DNA of 64,000 nucleotides from Streptomyces sp. LBL (GTDB lineage Bacteria > Actinomycetota > Actinomycetes > Streptomycetales > Streptomycetaceae): NCBI RefSeq assembly GCF_029893585.1, contig NZ_JARXYX010000027.1, positions 62,001-126,000 on the forward strand, in the 5' to 3' direction. The notes beneath the pieces are model-generated. The model searched no databases and was not told the origin of the DNA. It worked only from the letters and a program-made list of their open reading frames with translations. This document shows, piece after piece, positions 33,885 through 42,385 of the stretch; within the stretch, counting starts at the first letter, position 1; every line of letters starts with the position of its first letter. The position numbers were made by a program, and so were the translations under genes.

Positions 33885-34664
33885 CTACGCCTCCTCCCTC
33901 CGGGGCGCCGAGGCCCGGGAACCGACCAGCAGCAGACACAGCACCGCGACTCCGGCGACGATGCCGGTCAGCACGAGCAGGGGGTCCAGGGGGCGGGCGG
34001 TCGAGGCGGTGGGCTGGGTCGCGGGCATCTGTGCCGCAGGCGGTCCCTGCGGCGGCGGGGACGTCTGCGGCGCGGCCGCCCCGGACGCGGCGGCGGGCGG
34101 CGACGAGGACGGCATGTCCATCGGCGGCGCCTTGCTGCTCGACGCGGTCCGGGTCGGCGTAGGCGCCGCCGCCCGGCCTCCTGTCGCAGAGCCGTCCGAG
34201 CTGCCGGAGGTGCCGGAGCTGCCGGAGCTGCCGGAGGAGCCGGAGGAGCCCGTGCCCGCGGTGTGTTCGTGCGTCGGTGGCGCCGGCGCCACCGGTGCCG
34301 CCGGGCGGACCGTGATCCCGGCCGTCATGTTCGGGTGGACGGTGCAGTAGTAGCCGTACGCCCCGGCCGTGGTGAACGTGAAGCTCCAGCTCTGTCCCTT
34401 GTTGAGCATGGGGGAGTGGATCGAGACCGGGCCGGAGGTGGTCTTCACGTCGTGCGGTGCCGTGTCCTGGTTGGTCCAGGTCACCGTGGAGCCGACGGGG
34501 ACGGACAGGTTCGCGGGCGAGAAGGCGTACCCCTTCATCGTCACGCTGTACGCGGCCGAGGCCGCCGCCTGTCCGGTCGGCAGCAGCGGCAGGGCGAGGA
34601 TCGCGAGGACGGCGGACACGGCGGCGCCACGGGCCATGCGCCATGCCGTCCGGGCCGCCCTCAC
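33885..34664 (-). CDS. Membrane-anchored cupredoxin
   Basis: A 259-residue exported protein from GTG 34664, overlapping the upstream stop as GTGA. After a signal peptide (VSAVLAILALPLLPTGQAAA) comes a plastocyanin/pseudoazurin-like domain, YSVTMKGYAFSPANLSVPVG, TWTNQDTAPHDVKTT, GAYGYYCTVHPNMTAGITV. The type 1 copper ligands are His in APHDV and Cys-x2-His-x2-Met in CTVHPNM. A ~100-residue Ser/Gly/Pro/Ala linker precedes a transmembrane helix (LLVLTGIVAGVAVLCLLLVG). It is the last gene of the leftward copper locus and should carry electrons or copper outside the membrane. Confidence 0.92.
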   Translation of the reverse strand: MRAARTAWRMARGAAVSAVLAILALPLLPTGQAAASAAYSVTMKGYAFSPANLSVPVGSTVTWTNQDTAPHDVKTTSGPVSIHSPMLNKGQSWSFTFTTAGAYGYYCTVHPNMTAGITVRPAAPVAPAPPTHEHTAGTGSSGSSGSSGSSGTSGSSDGSATGGRAAAPTPTRTASSSKAPPMDMPSSSPPAAASGAAAPQTSPPPQGPPAAQMPATQPTASTARPLDPLLVLTGIVAGVAVLCLLLVGSRASAPRREEA

Positions 34665-35314
34665 ACGAACTCCGCCGCGACGAGCAGCCGCAGCCGGGTG
34701 GCCGGCCTCCGCCACGGCAACCGGAACCCCGTGGCGCGCCGCAGTAGCCGGTACGGCAGCCGGGCCCGCCCCACGACGAGCAGCCGGTCGTCGGCCCGCT
34801 CGACCACCCGCAGTCGCAGCAACACGGGGAAGGCGACACCGTTCACGTCCAGGTCGGCGGTCACCTGGAGTCGGCCACGGGCCTCGTCGACCCGCTCGGA
34901 GATGAGGGCCGCTGTGAGGTATCGGCCGTCGAACTCGAAGCGGAACGAAGGGAGCCCGGCGTTGGAGGATGCCTGATCGGAGGATGCCTGAGAGGAGGCG
35001 TCCGGGGAGGAGTCGCAGGGGGACTCGGAGGGGGCCTTGGAGGGGGACTCGGACACCGTCTCGGAAAAGGTGCCGGCAGGGGAGTCGGGCCCCGTGCGGG
35101 CCCCTGCTCCGGAAGAGCGGTGGGGCACGGTGAGGGTCGCTCCGGTCAGGGCCACGCGGCGGCGCAGCGTCGGCAACGGCCCGTACCAGGCGGTGAGTTC
35201 GGTGAGCGAGCGGCCGGAAGCCACGGTGTACCGGCCGGGCCGGGGCCACCGGCGGTCGGCGTCGTCGCGCGACTCCGGTGGGGGAGGGACGGTGGGCAGG
35301 GTGACAGTCGTCAT
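34661..35314 (-). CDS. YceI-like family protein
   Basis: A 217-residue protein from ATG 35314 with AAGGAG upstream. It follows the YceI lipocalin-like pattern: GRYTVASGRSLTELTAWYGP, FEFDGRYLTAALISERVDEA, LQVTADLDVNGVAFPVLLRL and a closing strand TRLRLLVAAEFV. A ~50-residue Ser/Pro/Asp-rich insert (SETVSESPSKAPSESPCDSS) interrupts the barrel. No signal peptide is evident. YceI proteins bind isoprenoid-like lipids, but a role here beside cupredoxins is unknown. Its stop overlaps the downstream cupredoxin start. Confidence 0.7.
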   Translation of the reverse strand: MTTVTLPTVPPPPESRDDADRRWPRPGRYTVASGRSLTELTAWYGPLPTLRRRVALTGATLTVPHRSSGAGARTGPDSPAGTFSETVSESPSKAPSESPCDSSPDASSQASSDQASSNAGLPSFRFEFDGRYLTAALISERVDEARGRLQVTADLDVNGVAFPVLLRLRVVERADDRLLVVGRARLPYRLLRRATGFRLPWRRPATRLRLLVAAEFV

Positions 35315-35433
35315 CCCGGTCTCCTTGGAAGGCGGTTCCCGATGCGTGGCGGTGGAGTGGAGAATGGACACGGGCGCCGCTCCGGCCGGCTGAGCCCCGG
35401 CCGGAGCGGCGTCCACCTGTGTCGCGGACCGCG

Positions 35434-36510
35434 TCAGCAGTTGTCGGTGATGTAGTCCGTGGTGGGCGTGAGCAGCTGCCCGGCCCAGACGGTGTGCATC
35501 TTCACGTAGCTGTCGACGTTCAGCAGGTCGGTGACCTGCTGTCCGAGCGACTCCTGCAGGTGTGCGCTGTTGACGTGGTTCAGCAGCACGCCGAGCGTGT
35601 CGTCGACCACCGAGCCGCCGCCTTCCACGGCCGGCTTGAGGATGCTCTCGACCCACACGGTGTGCATCTTGATGTACGAGTCGAGCGCGAGAGCGTCCTG
35701 CACCTGCTCGCCCGGCGACCGCTCCAGGTGCGCCGCGTAGAGGTGCTGGAGGATCGGCATCAGTACGTCCTGGGCGCTGGCGCACTGCTCGTCGTCACCG
35801 GAACCGCCGCCGGAACCGCCGCCGGAACCGCCTCCAGTGCCGCCGCCGGAACCGCCCCCGGTGCCGCCTGTGGCGGTCGGCATACCGGTCGGCATCCCCG
35901 TCGGAGTGGTGGTGGGCTTCCCGGTGGGCGTGGCCGTGGGGCCCGTCGTGGGCGTGCCCGTGGGAGCGGTCGTCGGCGTGGGCGCCGGCGTCGAACCGCC
36001 GCCGCCACCACCGCTGCTGCCACCGCCGCCTGCCGCGACGACCTTCACGGACGAGACCATGTCCGGGTGCACCGCGCAGTAGTACGCGTACGTCCCCGCC
36101 TTGGTGAAGGTGTACGACCACGAGTCACCCTGGTTCAGGGTCCCCGAGTCGAACTTGACCGGCGCCTTGGTGGTGGTGACCGTGTGCGGCACGCTGTCGT
36201 GGTTGGTCCACCGGACGGTCTGGCCGACCTCGACGACGAGTTGCTTCCCGTTGCCGAACTTGTTGCCCATGATGTCGACCTGGTAGTCCGCCTTGGCGGC
36301 AGCGGCGGGCCGTGCCTCGGCGGCAGCTGCTGCGGGCGCCTGAGCCGCGCCCGCGTTCTGCACCGAGTCGGACCCGGAACCCGAGACCGCGCTCAGCAGT
36401 CCGAGGCTGAGCACGGCGGCCACCGCCGCGCCGAGCCCGGCGACCAGCAGGCCCCGGTTCCCGGTGGGCGGCCTGCGCCGCCGGTCACCGGTTTCGTTGT
36501 TCTGCGTCAC
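35434..36510 (-). CDS. Cupredoxin fused to a duplicated helical domain
   Basis: A 358-residue exported protein starting GTG 36510. An N-terminal membrane segment (GLLVAGLGAAVAAVLSLGLL) is followed by a cupredoxin domain: YQVDIMGNKFGNGKQLVVEV, VRWTNHDSVPHTVTT, GTYAYYCAVHPDMVSSVKVV, with intact His and C-x2-H-x2-M copper ligands. A ~80-residue Gly and Pro/Thr linker leads to two copies of a ~50-residue helical unit containing AHLERSPGEQVQDALALDSY and IKMHTVWVESILKP, then AHLQESLGQQVTDLLNVDSY and VKMHTVWAGQLLTP. I do not recognise this C-terminal domain. Confidence 0.88.
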   Translation of the reverse strand: MTQNNETGDRRRRPPTGNRGLLVAGLGAAVAAVLSLGLLSAVSGSGSDSVQNAGAAQAPAAAAAEARPAAAAKADYQVDIMGNKFGNGKQLVVEVGQTVRWTNHDSVPHTVTTTKAPVKFDSGTLNQGDSWSYTFTKAGTYAYYCAVHPDMVSSVKVVAAGGGGSSGGGGGGSTPAPTPTTAPTGTPTTGPTATPTGKPTTTPTGMPTGMPTATGGTGGGSGGGTGGGSGGGSGGGSGDDEQCASAQDVLMPILQHLYAAHLERSPGEQVQDALALDSYIKMHTVWVESILKPAVEGGGSVVDDTLGVLLNHVNSAHLQESLGQQVTDLLNVDSYVKMHTVWAGQLLTPTTDYITDNC

Positions 36511-36537
36511 TACGACTCCTTTGTGCTTGGGGAGAGT

Positions 36538-37881
36538 TCAGCGGCCGGGGTCGGCCGTGACCAGCAGACTCGTCACGGCGAGCACGACGAGGACGAGCCC
36601 CGTCTCCGCCGCGACCGAGTAGCCGAAGGACCGCACGGTGGCGGCGTCGCCGCGCAGCAGCACGGCGAGATCGAGGCGGGTGCGCACCCACTGGCGGCTC
36701 GCGTACGCGGCGAGCAGGACGCACCCGAGAACTCCCGTCTTGAGCAGCAACAGCTGCCCGTACGAGGTGTGCAGCAGGGCACCGAAGGACCCGACCACCT
36801 GCCAGGCGAGCACCAGCCCGGCGCCGACGATCCCGGCGACGCTCACGGCCGCGAGCCGTGAGTAGCCCGGCACCACCGCCGCCAGCTCCCCGGCCCGCCG
36901 GCGCGGCAGCACGGCCAGCGTGAGCATGGCCAGTCCGCCGATCCACAGGGAGGCGCCGAGCAGATGGACGAAGTCGGCGACCGCGCCCCAAGTGGGCTCG
37001 CTGCCCTCGGAGTTGTGGCCGGTCATCCCGGTCGTCCGCAGCAGCCCGAAGGTCACCGCGAGGGCGCCCACCCGCCAGCCGGGGGAGCGGGAGGTGCGGG
37101 CCCCGCCCTGGAGCAGCGCGCCGAGCACCACGGCCGCCAGCACCCACAGCAGAACGCGCGCGGCGAGCACGACACCGGGTTCGGTGGTCAGTACGTCGGC
37201 GTACGTAGCCGGGCGCAGTGCGTCCCGGAAGCCGCCGAGCGTGGTGTACGCGCCCTGGAGGCCGATACTCGCGACCGTCGCCAGCAGTCCCGCCCCCCAG
37301 GCGAGCACGAGCAGGGCCCGGGCGCGAGGCTCGTCCGCGCCGCGCGGCCACAGCAGTACGAGGAAGCCGAGACCGCCCAGGAACAGGGCGAGCGCGAGAT
37401 AGCCGGTCCAGCGGGCGGCGACGAGGCCCTTGCGCACCGAGGGGGACGGCGCGGGAGCGGGGGACGCGGCCTCGTCGCCGCCGGTCGTGGCGGCCTTTTC
37501 GGCCGGTGTGCCGATGCTGAGGGTGATCCGGCCGGAGGAGGCGTGTCCGTCCTCCTCGTCGACGACGGACCAGACGACGGCGAGATCACCGTGTTCCGGC
37601 GCGGCGAGCGCGACCCGCACGGCGCGGGTGCCGCCGGTCGCCGCCCGGGACACCGGCAGCCGGTCACCGTCCACCGTCAGCACCCGGACGTCGGTGACGC
37701 CGACGGGCTCGTCGAAGGTGAGCGTGAGGTGGCCCGGCGCCTTCTTGAGGCGAGCGCCGTCCTTGGGGGAGGAGGAGACCAGCTCGGTGTGGGCGGAGGC
37801 GGCCTGGGGCGCCCCGACCAGGGCGTAGAGGAGCGGGGTGAGGAGGAGCAGGAGCACGGTGCGGCCGAGGCGTCTCGTCAC
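36538..37881 (-). CDS. CopC-CopD fusion copper resistance/uptake protein
   Basis: A 447-residue membrane protein beginning GTG 37881 (GTGA overlap). The signal peptide ends before AHTELVSSSPKDGARLKKAP, the CopC domain whose N-terminal His after cleavage binds Cu(II); LTFDEPVGVTDVRVLTVDGD and VVWSVVDEEDGHASSGRITL follow. From residue ~150 the CopD part has about eight hydrophobic helices, e.g. RWTGYLALALFLGGLGFLVL, VADFVHLLGASLWIGGLAML, LLLLKTGVLGCVLLAAYASR. CopC-CopD fusions (YcnJ-like) are linked to copper import or tolerance. Confidence 0.95.
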   Translation of the reverse strand: MTRRLGRTVLLLLLTPLLYALVGAPQAASAHTELVSSSPKDGARLKKAPGHLTLTFDEPVGVTDVRVLTVDGDRLPVSRAATGGTRAVRVALAAPEHGDLAVVWSVVDEEDGHASSGRITLSIGTPAEKAATTGGDEAASPAPAPSPSVRKGLVAARWTGYLALALFLGGLGFLVLLWPRGADEPRARALLVLAWGAGLLATVASIGLQGAYTTLGGFRDALRPATYADVLTTEPGVVLAARVLLWVLAAVVLGALLQGGARTSRSPGWRVGALAVTFGLLRTTGMTGHNSEGSEPTWGAVADFVHLLGASLWIGGLAMLTLAVLPRRRAGELAAVVPGYSRLAAVSVAGIVGAGLVLAWQVVGSFGALLHTSYGQLLLLKTGVLGCVLLAAYASRQWVRTRLDLAVLLRGDAATVRSFGYSVAAETGLVLVVLAVTSLLVTADPGR

Positions 37882-38567
37882 GGGGTCGCCTCCGGCTGGG
37901 GGGAGGCGCCTACGCCGAGCAGGCCGGTCAGCGAGACCGGGGCGAGCCCGACACAAGGGGAAGGCTGCGGCTCCGGCGTCTCGTCGTCCGTGCCGTCGAG
38001 CAGCCCGAACACGGGCTGGGTGAGCCCGCCGAGGAGCGGCTGTACGAGGGTGACCTCGCCGTCCTGGCAGGTGCCGTCGGCGGGGGTGGAGCCCGAGGGG
38101 GACGGGGTGGGCGTGGGAGACGGGGTGGGAGTGGGGGAGGGGGAGTTGGGGCCGGCGGGCGGGGAGGTCGGGTGGCCGCCGTGACCGGGCCCGCCGGACC
38201 CGGCGGCACCACCTGTGTCGCCGATGCCACCGATACCGCCCACCTGACCGCCGCTGCCGTACCCGGCGCCCGGGCCGATCCCGCCGTATCCGCCGTACCC
38301 GGGCAACTCACCGGTACCGACCGGGAACTGGCCCGCCCCGGCCCCCGGGACCTGCGTACCGGAGCCGCCCGGAGCAGTCGGCGCGGGGCTTCCCGGTGCC
38401 GAGGCGGCGGGCGGCGGTGTCGGGGGGACGGCTGCCTCTCCGGAGGCGGAGGGGGCGCCGATACCCGACGCGTAACCCAGCACGATCACCACGGCGCCGA
38501 CAAGCGCCCCCGCCACCGCCTCGTCGCGGTGATCCCCTGGCCACTCCGCCCTACGGAACAAGGGCAT
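37878..38567 (-). CDS. Gly/Pro-rich exported protein of unknown function
   Basis: A 229-residue first gene of the copper locus. The start is ATG 38567 (MPLFRRAEWPGDHRDEAVAG), preceded by AGGAGAG at good spacing; in-frame upstream ATGs are less likely. One hydrophobic segment (AGALVGAVVIVLGYASGIG) is a signal anchor. Residues ~45-165 are Gly/Pro/Ser/Tyr low complexity (ELPGYGGYGGIGPGAGYGSG). The C-terminal part has paired cysteines (DGTCQDGEVTLVQPLLGGLT, PSPCVGLAPVSLTGLLG). It is not recognised. Its stop overlaps the copC-copD start, which suggests a coupled role in the envelope. Confidence 0.75.
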   Translation of the reverse strand: MPLFRRAEWPGDHRDEAVAGALVGAVVIVLGYASGIGAPSASGEAAVPPTPPPAASAPGSPAPTAPGGSGTQVPGAGAGQFPVGTGELPGYGGYGGIGPGAGYGSGGQVGGIGGIGDTGGAAGSGGPGHGGHPTSPPAGPNSPSPTPTPSPTPTPSPSGSTPADGTCQDGEVTLVQPLLGGLTQPVFGLLDGTDDETPEPQPSPCVGLAPVSLTGLLGVGASPQPEATP

Positions 38568-38970
38568 GTTCTCTCCTGGCATGGTCGGGTCAATCCACAT
38601 GAACGGTGTGGCGAATGACGACCAGTGGAGTGGAAGGGGGATTCCGCGTGGCTACGCGATGGTTAACCGATTGTTGCCTGGCTCTCTTTCATGGGGGGTC
38701 GACCTGTGAGAACGGTAGATTCCGCATACCGCTCGAATGGAATTCGAACTCGTGTTGATGATTGTGCGGACAGATTGCATGCGCCCTGGGGGGAGAGGGC
38801 TTCCGTGAAGGGGGTACCTGCCCGCGAGGGAGTTCGCCACCCGGACGGGACGACGAAAGCCGCACATGAAATCCCCGCAGACCGCATCGTCCCTTCACCA
38901 GGCCCGCGAGAATTACCGAAGCTCCCGAAAACCTGTCAGGAATTCACGGAACTCGATACCACGGACCGGC
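38568..38970. other. Intergenic region upstream of the copper locus
   Basis: This 403-bp gap separates the end of the UDP-glucose dehydrogenase gene from the first gene of the copper locus, both leftward. It must contain the copper-locus promoter, but I cannot identify convincing -35/-10 boxes. GGTTAACC (38662-38669) is a short palindrome about 100 bp upstream of the start. No gene is supported. Confidence 0.4.
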
Positions 38971-40314
38971 TCAGGCCTTCGGCCGGCCCATCGCCCGGTA
39001 CGTCCAGCCGGCCTTCCGCCACAATTGCGGGTCGAGGGCATTGCGCCCGTCCAGGATCAGCCGGGTCGCCGCGACCTCGCCGAGCGCCGCCGGGTCCAGC
39101 TCGCGGAACTCGCGCCACTCGGTGAGGTGGAGTACGGCGTCGGCGCCCCGTACGGCCTCGACCGCGGAGTCGGCGTACCCGAGCGTCGGGAAGATCCGGC
39201 GGGCGTTGTCCATGCCCTTCGGGTCGTACACCGTCACCTGGCCGCCCTGGAGGTGGATCTGCCCGGCGACATTGAGCGCGGGCGAGTCCCGGACGTCGTC
39301 CGAGTCGGGCTTGAAGGTGGCGCCGAGCACCGCGATCCGCTTGCCCAGGAAGGGCCCGCCGCCCAGCGACTGCCGGGCCAGCTCCACCATCTGCCCGCGC
39401 TGGCGCATGTTGATCGAGTCGATCTCGCGCAGGAAGGTCAGCGCCTGGTCGGCACCGAGTTCACCGGCGCGGGCCATGAAGGCGCGGATGTCCTTGGGCA
39501 GACACCCACCGCCGAAGCCGATCCCCGCCCGCAGGAACTTCCGGCCGATCCGGTCGTCGTACCCGATGGCCTCCGCCAGCTGGGCGACATCGCCGCCCGC
39601 CGCCTCGCACATCTCCGCCATCGCGTTGATGAAGGAGATCTTGGTCGCCAGGAAGGAGTTCGCGGAGGTCTTCACCAGCTCGGCGGTCGGGAAGTCCGTG
39701 ACGACGAAGGGGGAGCCGGCGGCGATCGGGCTCGCGTACACCTCGCGCAGCAGCTGCTCGGCCCGCTCGCTGCGCACGCCCACCACGATCCGGTCCGGGT
39801 GCAGGGTGTCCTGGACCGCGAATCCCTCGCGCAGGAACTCCGGGTTCCAGGCCAGCTCGGCGTCCGCGCCTGCGGGGGAGTTCGCGGCCAGGTAGGCGGC
39901 GAGCCCGTCGGCGGACCCGACGGGCACGGTCGACTTGCCGACGACGAGCGCGGGCCCGGTCAGATGAGGGGCCAGCGAGGCGATCGCGGAATCGACGTAC
40001 GACATGTCGCAGGCGTACTCGCCGTGCCGCTGAGGCGTGTTCACACACACGAAGTGGACATCGCCGAAGGCCGCCACCTCCGCGAAGTCCATGGTGAACC
40101 GCAGTCGGCCGCTCGACCCCTCGATCCCGGCGACGTGCTTGCGCAGCAGGTCCTCCAGACCGGGCTCGTACATGGGGACCTCGCCCCGCTGGAGCATCTC
40201 GATCTTCTCGGGGACGACGTCCAGCCCCAGCACCTCGAACCCGAGTTCGGTCATGGCCGCGGCGTGCGTGGCGCCGAGGTAGCCGGTACCGATCACGGTG
40301 ATCTTGGGGCTCAT
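38971..40314 (-). CDS. UDP-glucose/GDP-mannose dehydrogenase family protein (UDP-glucose 6-dehydrogenase)
   Basis: A 447-residue NAD-dependent nucleotide-sugar dehydrogenase. The Rossmann motif ITVIGTGYLGATHAAAMTEL opens the protein at ATG 40314. HFVCVNTPQRHGEYACDMSY, VGKSTVPVGSADGLAAYLAA, NPEFLREGFAVQDTLHPDRI and the catalytic Cys in AGIGFGGGCLPKDIRAFMAR follow; the C-terminal domain has GATFKPDSDDVRDSPALNVA. It oxidises UDP-glucose to UDP-glucuronate for surface polysaccharides. Proline/histidine-rich sequence upstream of the start comes from a 12-bp repeat and is probably not translated. Confidence 0.95.
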   Translation of the reverse strand: MSPKITVIGTGYLGATHAAAMTELGFEVLGLDVVPEKIEMLQRGEVPMYEPGLEDLLRKHVAGIEGSSGRLRFTMDFAEVAAFGDVHFVCVNTPQRHGEYACDMSYVDSAIASLAPHLTGPALVVGKSTVPVGSADGLAAYLAANSPAGADAELAWNPEFLREGFAVQDTLHPDRIVVGVRSERAEQLLREVYASPIAAGSPFVVTDFPTAELVKTSANSFLATKISFINAMAEMCEAAGGDVAQLAEAIGYDDRIGRKFLRAGIGFGGGCLPKDIRAFMARAGELGADQALTFLREIDSINMRQRGQMVELARQSLGGGPFLGKRIAVLGATFKPDSDDVRDSPALNVAGQIHLQGGQVTVYDPKGMDNARRIFPTLGYADSAVEAVRGADAVLHLTEWREFRELDPAALGEVAATRLILDGRNALDPQLWRKAGWTYRAMGRPKA

Positions 40315-40333
40315 GGGGTGCTCCTGGGGTACG

Positions 40334-40373
40334 GCGTGGGGGTGCGCCTGGGGGTGCGCCTGGGGGTACGTCC
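40334..40373. repeat. 12-bp tandem repeat in the UDP-glucose dehydrogenase leader
   Basis: GCCTGGGGGTGC-type units repeat about three times within 60 bp upstream of the leftward start codon. The reverse complement carries CCCCCAGGCGCA units just before the AGGAG ribosome binding site, so unit number could affect leader structure. Confidence 0.7.
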
Positions 40374-40548
40374 CTGGCGTGCGTGCTGCGCTGGAAGAGC
40401 ATAGTCGGGGCATGGGAACGGCCCTCGACGGGCAACTTTTCCGTTGTCGCCAAGGTCACGTATCACTCGGCTGGGCGGGCCCTTAAAATTCGAGTTACTT
40501 AACGGTAATTAGCGTCAGTGCAGCAGCGTCTTTGGAGCGTGAGAGACC

Positions 40549-41706
40549 TTGGCCGGATCGGCTGACTTCGACCTGTACCGCCCGTCCGAGGAGCACGACA
40601 TGCTCCGTGACGCGATCCGTGCACTGGCCGAGGCGAAGATCGCGCCGTACGCCGCCGCGGTCGACGAGGAGGCCCGCTTCCCCCGCGAGGCCCTGGACGC
40701 GCTGGTCGCCAACGACCTGCACGCGGTGCACGTACCGGAGGAGTACGGCGGCGGGGGCGCCGACGCACTGGCCACGGTGATCGTGATCGAGGAGGTCGCC
40801 CGCGTCTGCGCCTCCTCCTCCCTGATCCCGGCCGTGAACAAGCTGGGCTCCCTCCCGGTGATCCTCTCCGGCTCCGAGGACCTGAAGAAGAAGTACCTCG
40901 GCCCGCTGGCCAAGGGCGACGCGATGTTCTCGTACGCCCTGTCCGAGCCGGACGCGGGCTCCGACGCGGCCGGCATGAAGACGAAGGCGGTCCGCGACGG
41001 CGACAGTTACGTGCTGAACGGCGTCAAGCGCTGGATCACCAACGCCGGCGAGTCCGCGTACTACACGGTGATGGCGGTGACGGACCCGTCGAAGCGCTCG
41101 AAGGGCATCTCGGCGTTCGTCGTGGAGAAGTCGGACGACGGCGTCTCCTTCGGCGCCCCGGAGAAGAAGCTCGGCATCAAGGGCTCCCCGACCCGCGAGG
41201 TCTACCTCGACAACGTTCGCATCCCCGCCGACCGCATGATCGGCGCGGAGGGCACGGGCTTCGCCACGGCGATGAAGACCCTGGACCACACCCGCATCAC
41301 CATCGCCGCCCAGGCCCTCGGCATCGCCCAGGGCGCCCTCGACTACGCCAAGGGCTACGTCAAGGAGCGCAAGCAGTTCGGCAAGGCGATCGCCGAGTTC
41401 CAGGGCATCCAGTTCATGCTGGCCGACATGGCCATGAAGATCGAGGCGGCCCGTCAGCTCACGTACGCGGCGGCGGCGAAGTCCGAGCGCGGCGACAGCG
41501 ACCTCACCTTCCAGGGTGCGGCCGCCAAGTGCTTCGCCTCGGACGTGGCGATGGAGGTCACCACCGACGCGGTCCAGCTCCTGGGCGGCTACGGCTACAC
41601 GCGGGACTACCCGGTCGAGCGCATGATGCGCGACGCCAAAATCACACAAATATACGAAGGCACGAACCAGGTCCAGCGGATCGTGATGGCGAGGAACCTG
41701 CCGTAG
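40549..41706 (+). CDS. Acyl-CoA dehydrogenase
   Basis: A 385-residue FAD-dependent acyl-CoA dehydrogenase. Family blocks are FSYALSEPDAGSDAAGMKTK (FAD/substrate), YVLNGVKRWITNAGESAYYT, FGAPEKKLGIKGSPTREVYL, ITIAAQALGIAQGALDYAKG, KQFGKAIAEFQGIQFMLADM and the C-terminal YEGTNQVQRIVMARNL with the catalytic Glu region. It likely acts on short-chain acyl-CoA in fatty-acid or branched-chain amino-acid oxidation. The start is TTG 40549 with GAGAG upstream, a rare codon choice; no ATG or GTG fits better. Confidence 0.95.
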   Translation: MAGSADFDLYRPSEEHDMLRDAIRALAEAKIAPYAAAVDEEARFPREALDALVANDLHAVHVPEEYGGGGADALATVIVIEEVARVCASSSLIPAVNKLGSLPVILSGSEDLKKKYLGPLAKGDAMFSYALSEPDAGSDAAGMKTKAVRDGDSYVLNGVKRWITNAGESAYYTVMAVTDPSKRSKGISAFVVEKSDDGVSFGAPEKKLGIKGSPTREVYLDNVRIPADRMIGAEGTGFATAMKTLDHTRITIAAQALGIAQGALDYAKGYVKERKQFGKAIAEFQGIQFMLADMAMKIEAARQLTYAAAAKSERGDSDLTFQGAAAKCFASDVAMEVTTDAVQLLGGYGYTRDYPVERMMRDAKITQIYEGTNQVQRIVMARNLP

Positions 41707-41724
41707 GCTCCGCCAACTGTTTGT

Positions 41725-41761
41725 CGTCGCCCTCCGCCTGACCTTGAGGCGGAGGGCGACG
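41725..41761 (+). terminator. Hairpin terminator of the acyl-CoA dehydrogenase gene
   Basis: CGTCGCCCTCCGCCT (41725-41739) and its exact reverse complement (41747-41761) form a 15-bp stem with a 7-nt loop, 19 nt after the stop codon. Confidence 0.85.
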
Positions 41762-41964
41762 TGCGTATGCCGTGCGGCGCTGTCACTCTGCGCGGGTCAA
41801 GCGATCACGGTTGACGGAACAGGAAACCGCGTGACCCGCGTTTCGCCGCGCGGTTGCACCCTCCCCGGAATCCCTCCGTCCGCCCCATGGCGGACGCGCG
41901 CCCACAGGCGTAGGACGGAAGTGCGGGATCCGCTCCCGCGGTTCCCGGTGCCGAAGGAGGAACC

Positions 41965-42321
41965 ATGCAACCCACCACGACGGAACTCAGCAAGGAGATG
42001 CAGGACTGCATCGAGGCGTGCATGGCGTGTCACAGCGCATGCGAGGAGACGATGAGCTCCTGTATGCAGAAGGGCGGTCAGGCGCAGATGCAGGTCATGG
42101 GCGCGCTGATCGACTGTTCCGAGATGACCCGCATGTGCTCGGACATGATGATGCGCCGCTCCCCGATGTCGGCCGACATGTGCGACATGTGCGCCAAGGC
42201 TTGCGACATGTGCGCCGAGGCCTGCATGTCGATGCCCGACGACCCCCGGATGATGTCCTGCGCTGAGGCCTGTCGCCGCTGCGCGCAGACCTGCCGTGCG
42301 ATGGCGGGCGCCACGATGTGA
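41965..42321 (+). CDS. Four-helix-bundle copper-binding protein (Csp/DUF326-like)
   Basis: A 118-residue Cys/Met-rich cytosolic protein. Cysteines recur at helical spacing: CIEACMACHSACEETMSSCM, CSEMTRMCSDMMMRRSP, MCDMCAKACDMCAEACMSMP, CAEACRRCAQTCRAM. This matches the copper storage protein (Csp3) pattern, where Cys line a four-helix bundle and bind many Cu(I). No signal peptide is seen, consistent with the cytosolic type. GAAGGAGG precedes ATG 41965. It lies 3.4 kb from the copper locus, separated by unrelated genes. Confidence 0.93.
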   Translation: MQPTTTELSKEMQDCIEACMACHSACEETMSSCMQKGGQAQMQVMGALIDCSEMTRMCSDMMMRRSPMSADMCDMCAKACDMCAEACMSMPDDPRMMSCAEACRRCAQTCRAMAGATM

Positions 42322-42340
42322 TGACCCGGTCCGCCGGCCC

Positions 42341-42364
42341 AAGGGCACCCTGCCGGGTGCCCTT
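42341..42364. terminator. Bidirectional hairpin terminator
   Basis: AAGGGCACCC-tgcc-GGGTGCCCTT is a perfect 10-bp stem with a 4-nt loop between the convergent Csp gene (ends 42321) and LCP gene (ends 42386). Confidence 0.85.
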
Positions 42365-42385
42365 GTCGGCGAAGGGCCGGCCGGG

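Noticed and set aside
38790..38840. CsoR-type copper operator near GGGGGTACCTGCCC
   Set aside because: Only one half is G-rich as expected and the spacing and symmetry do not fit well enough to claim a site.
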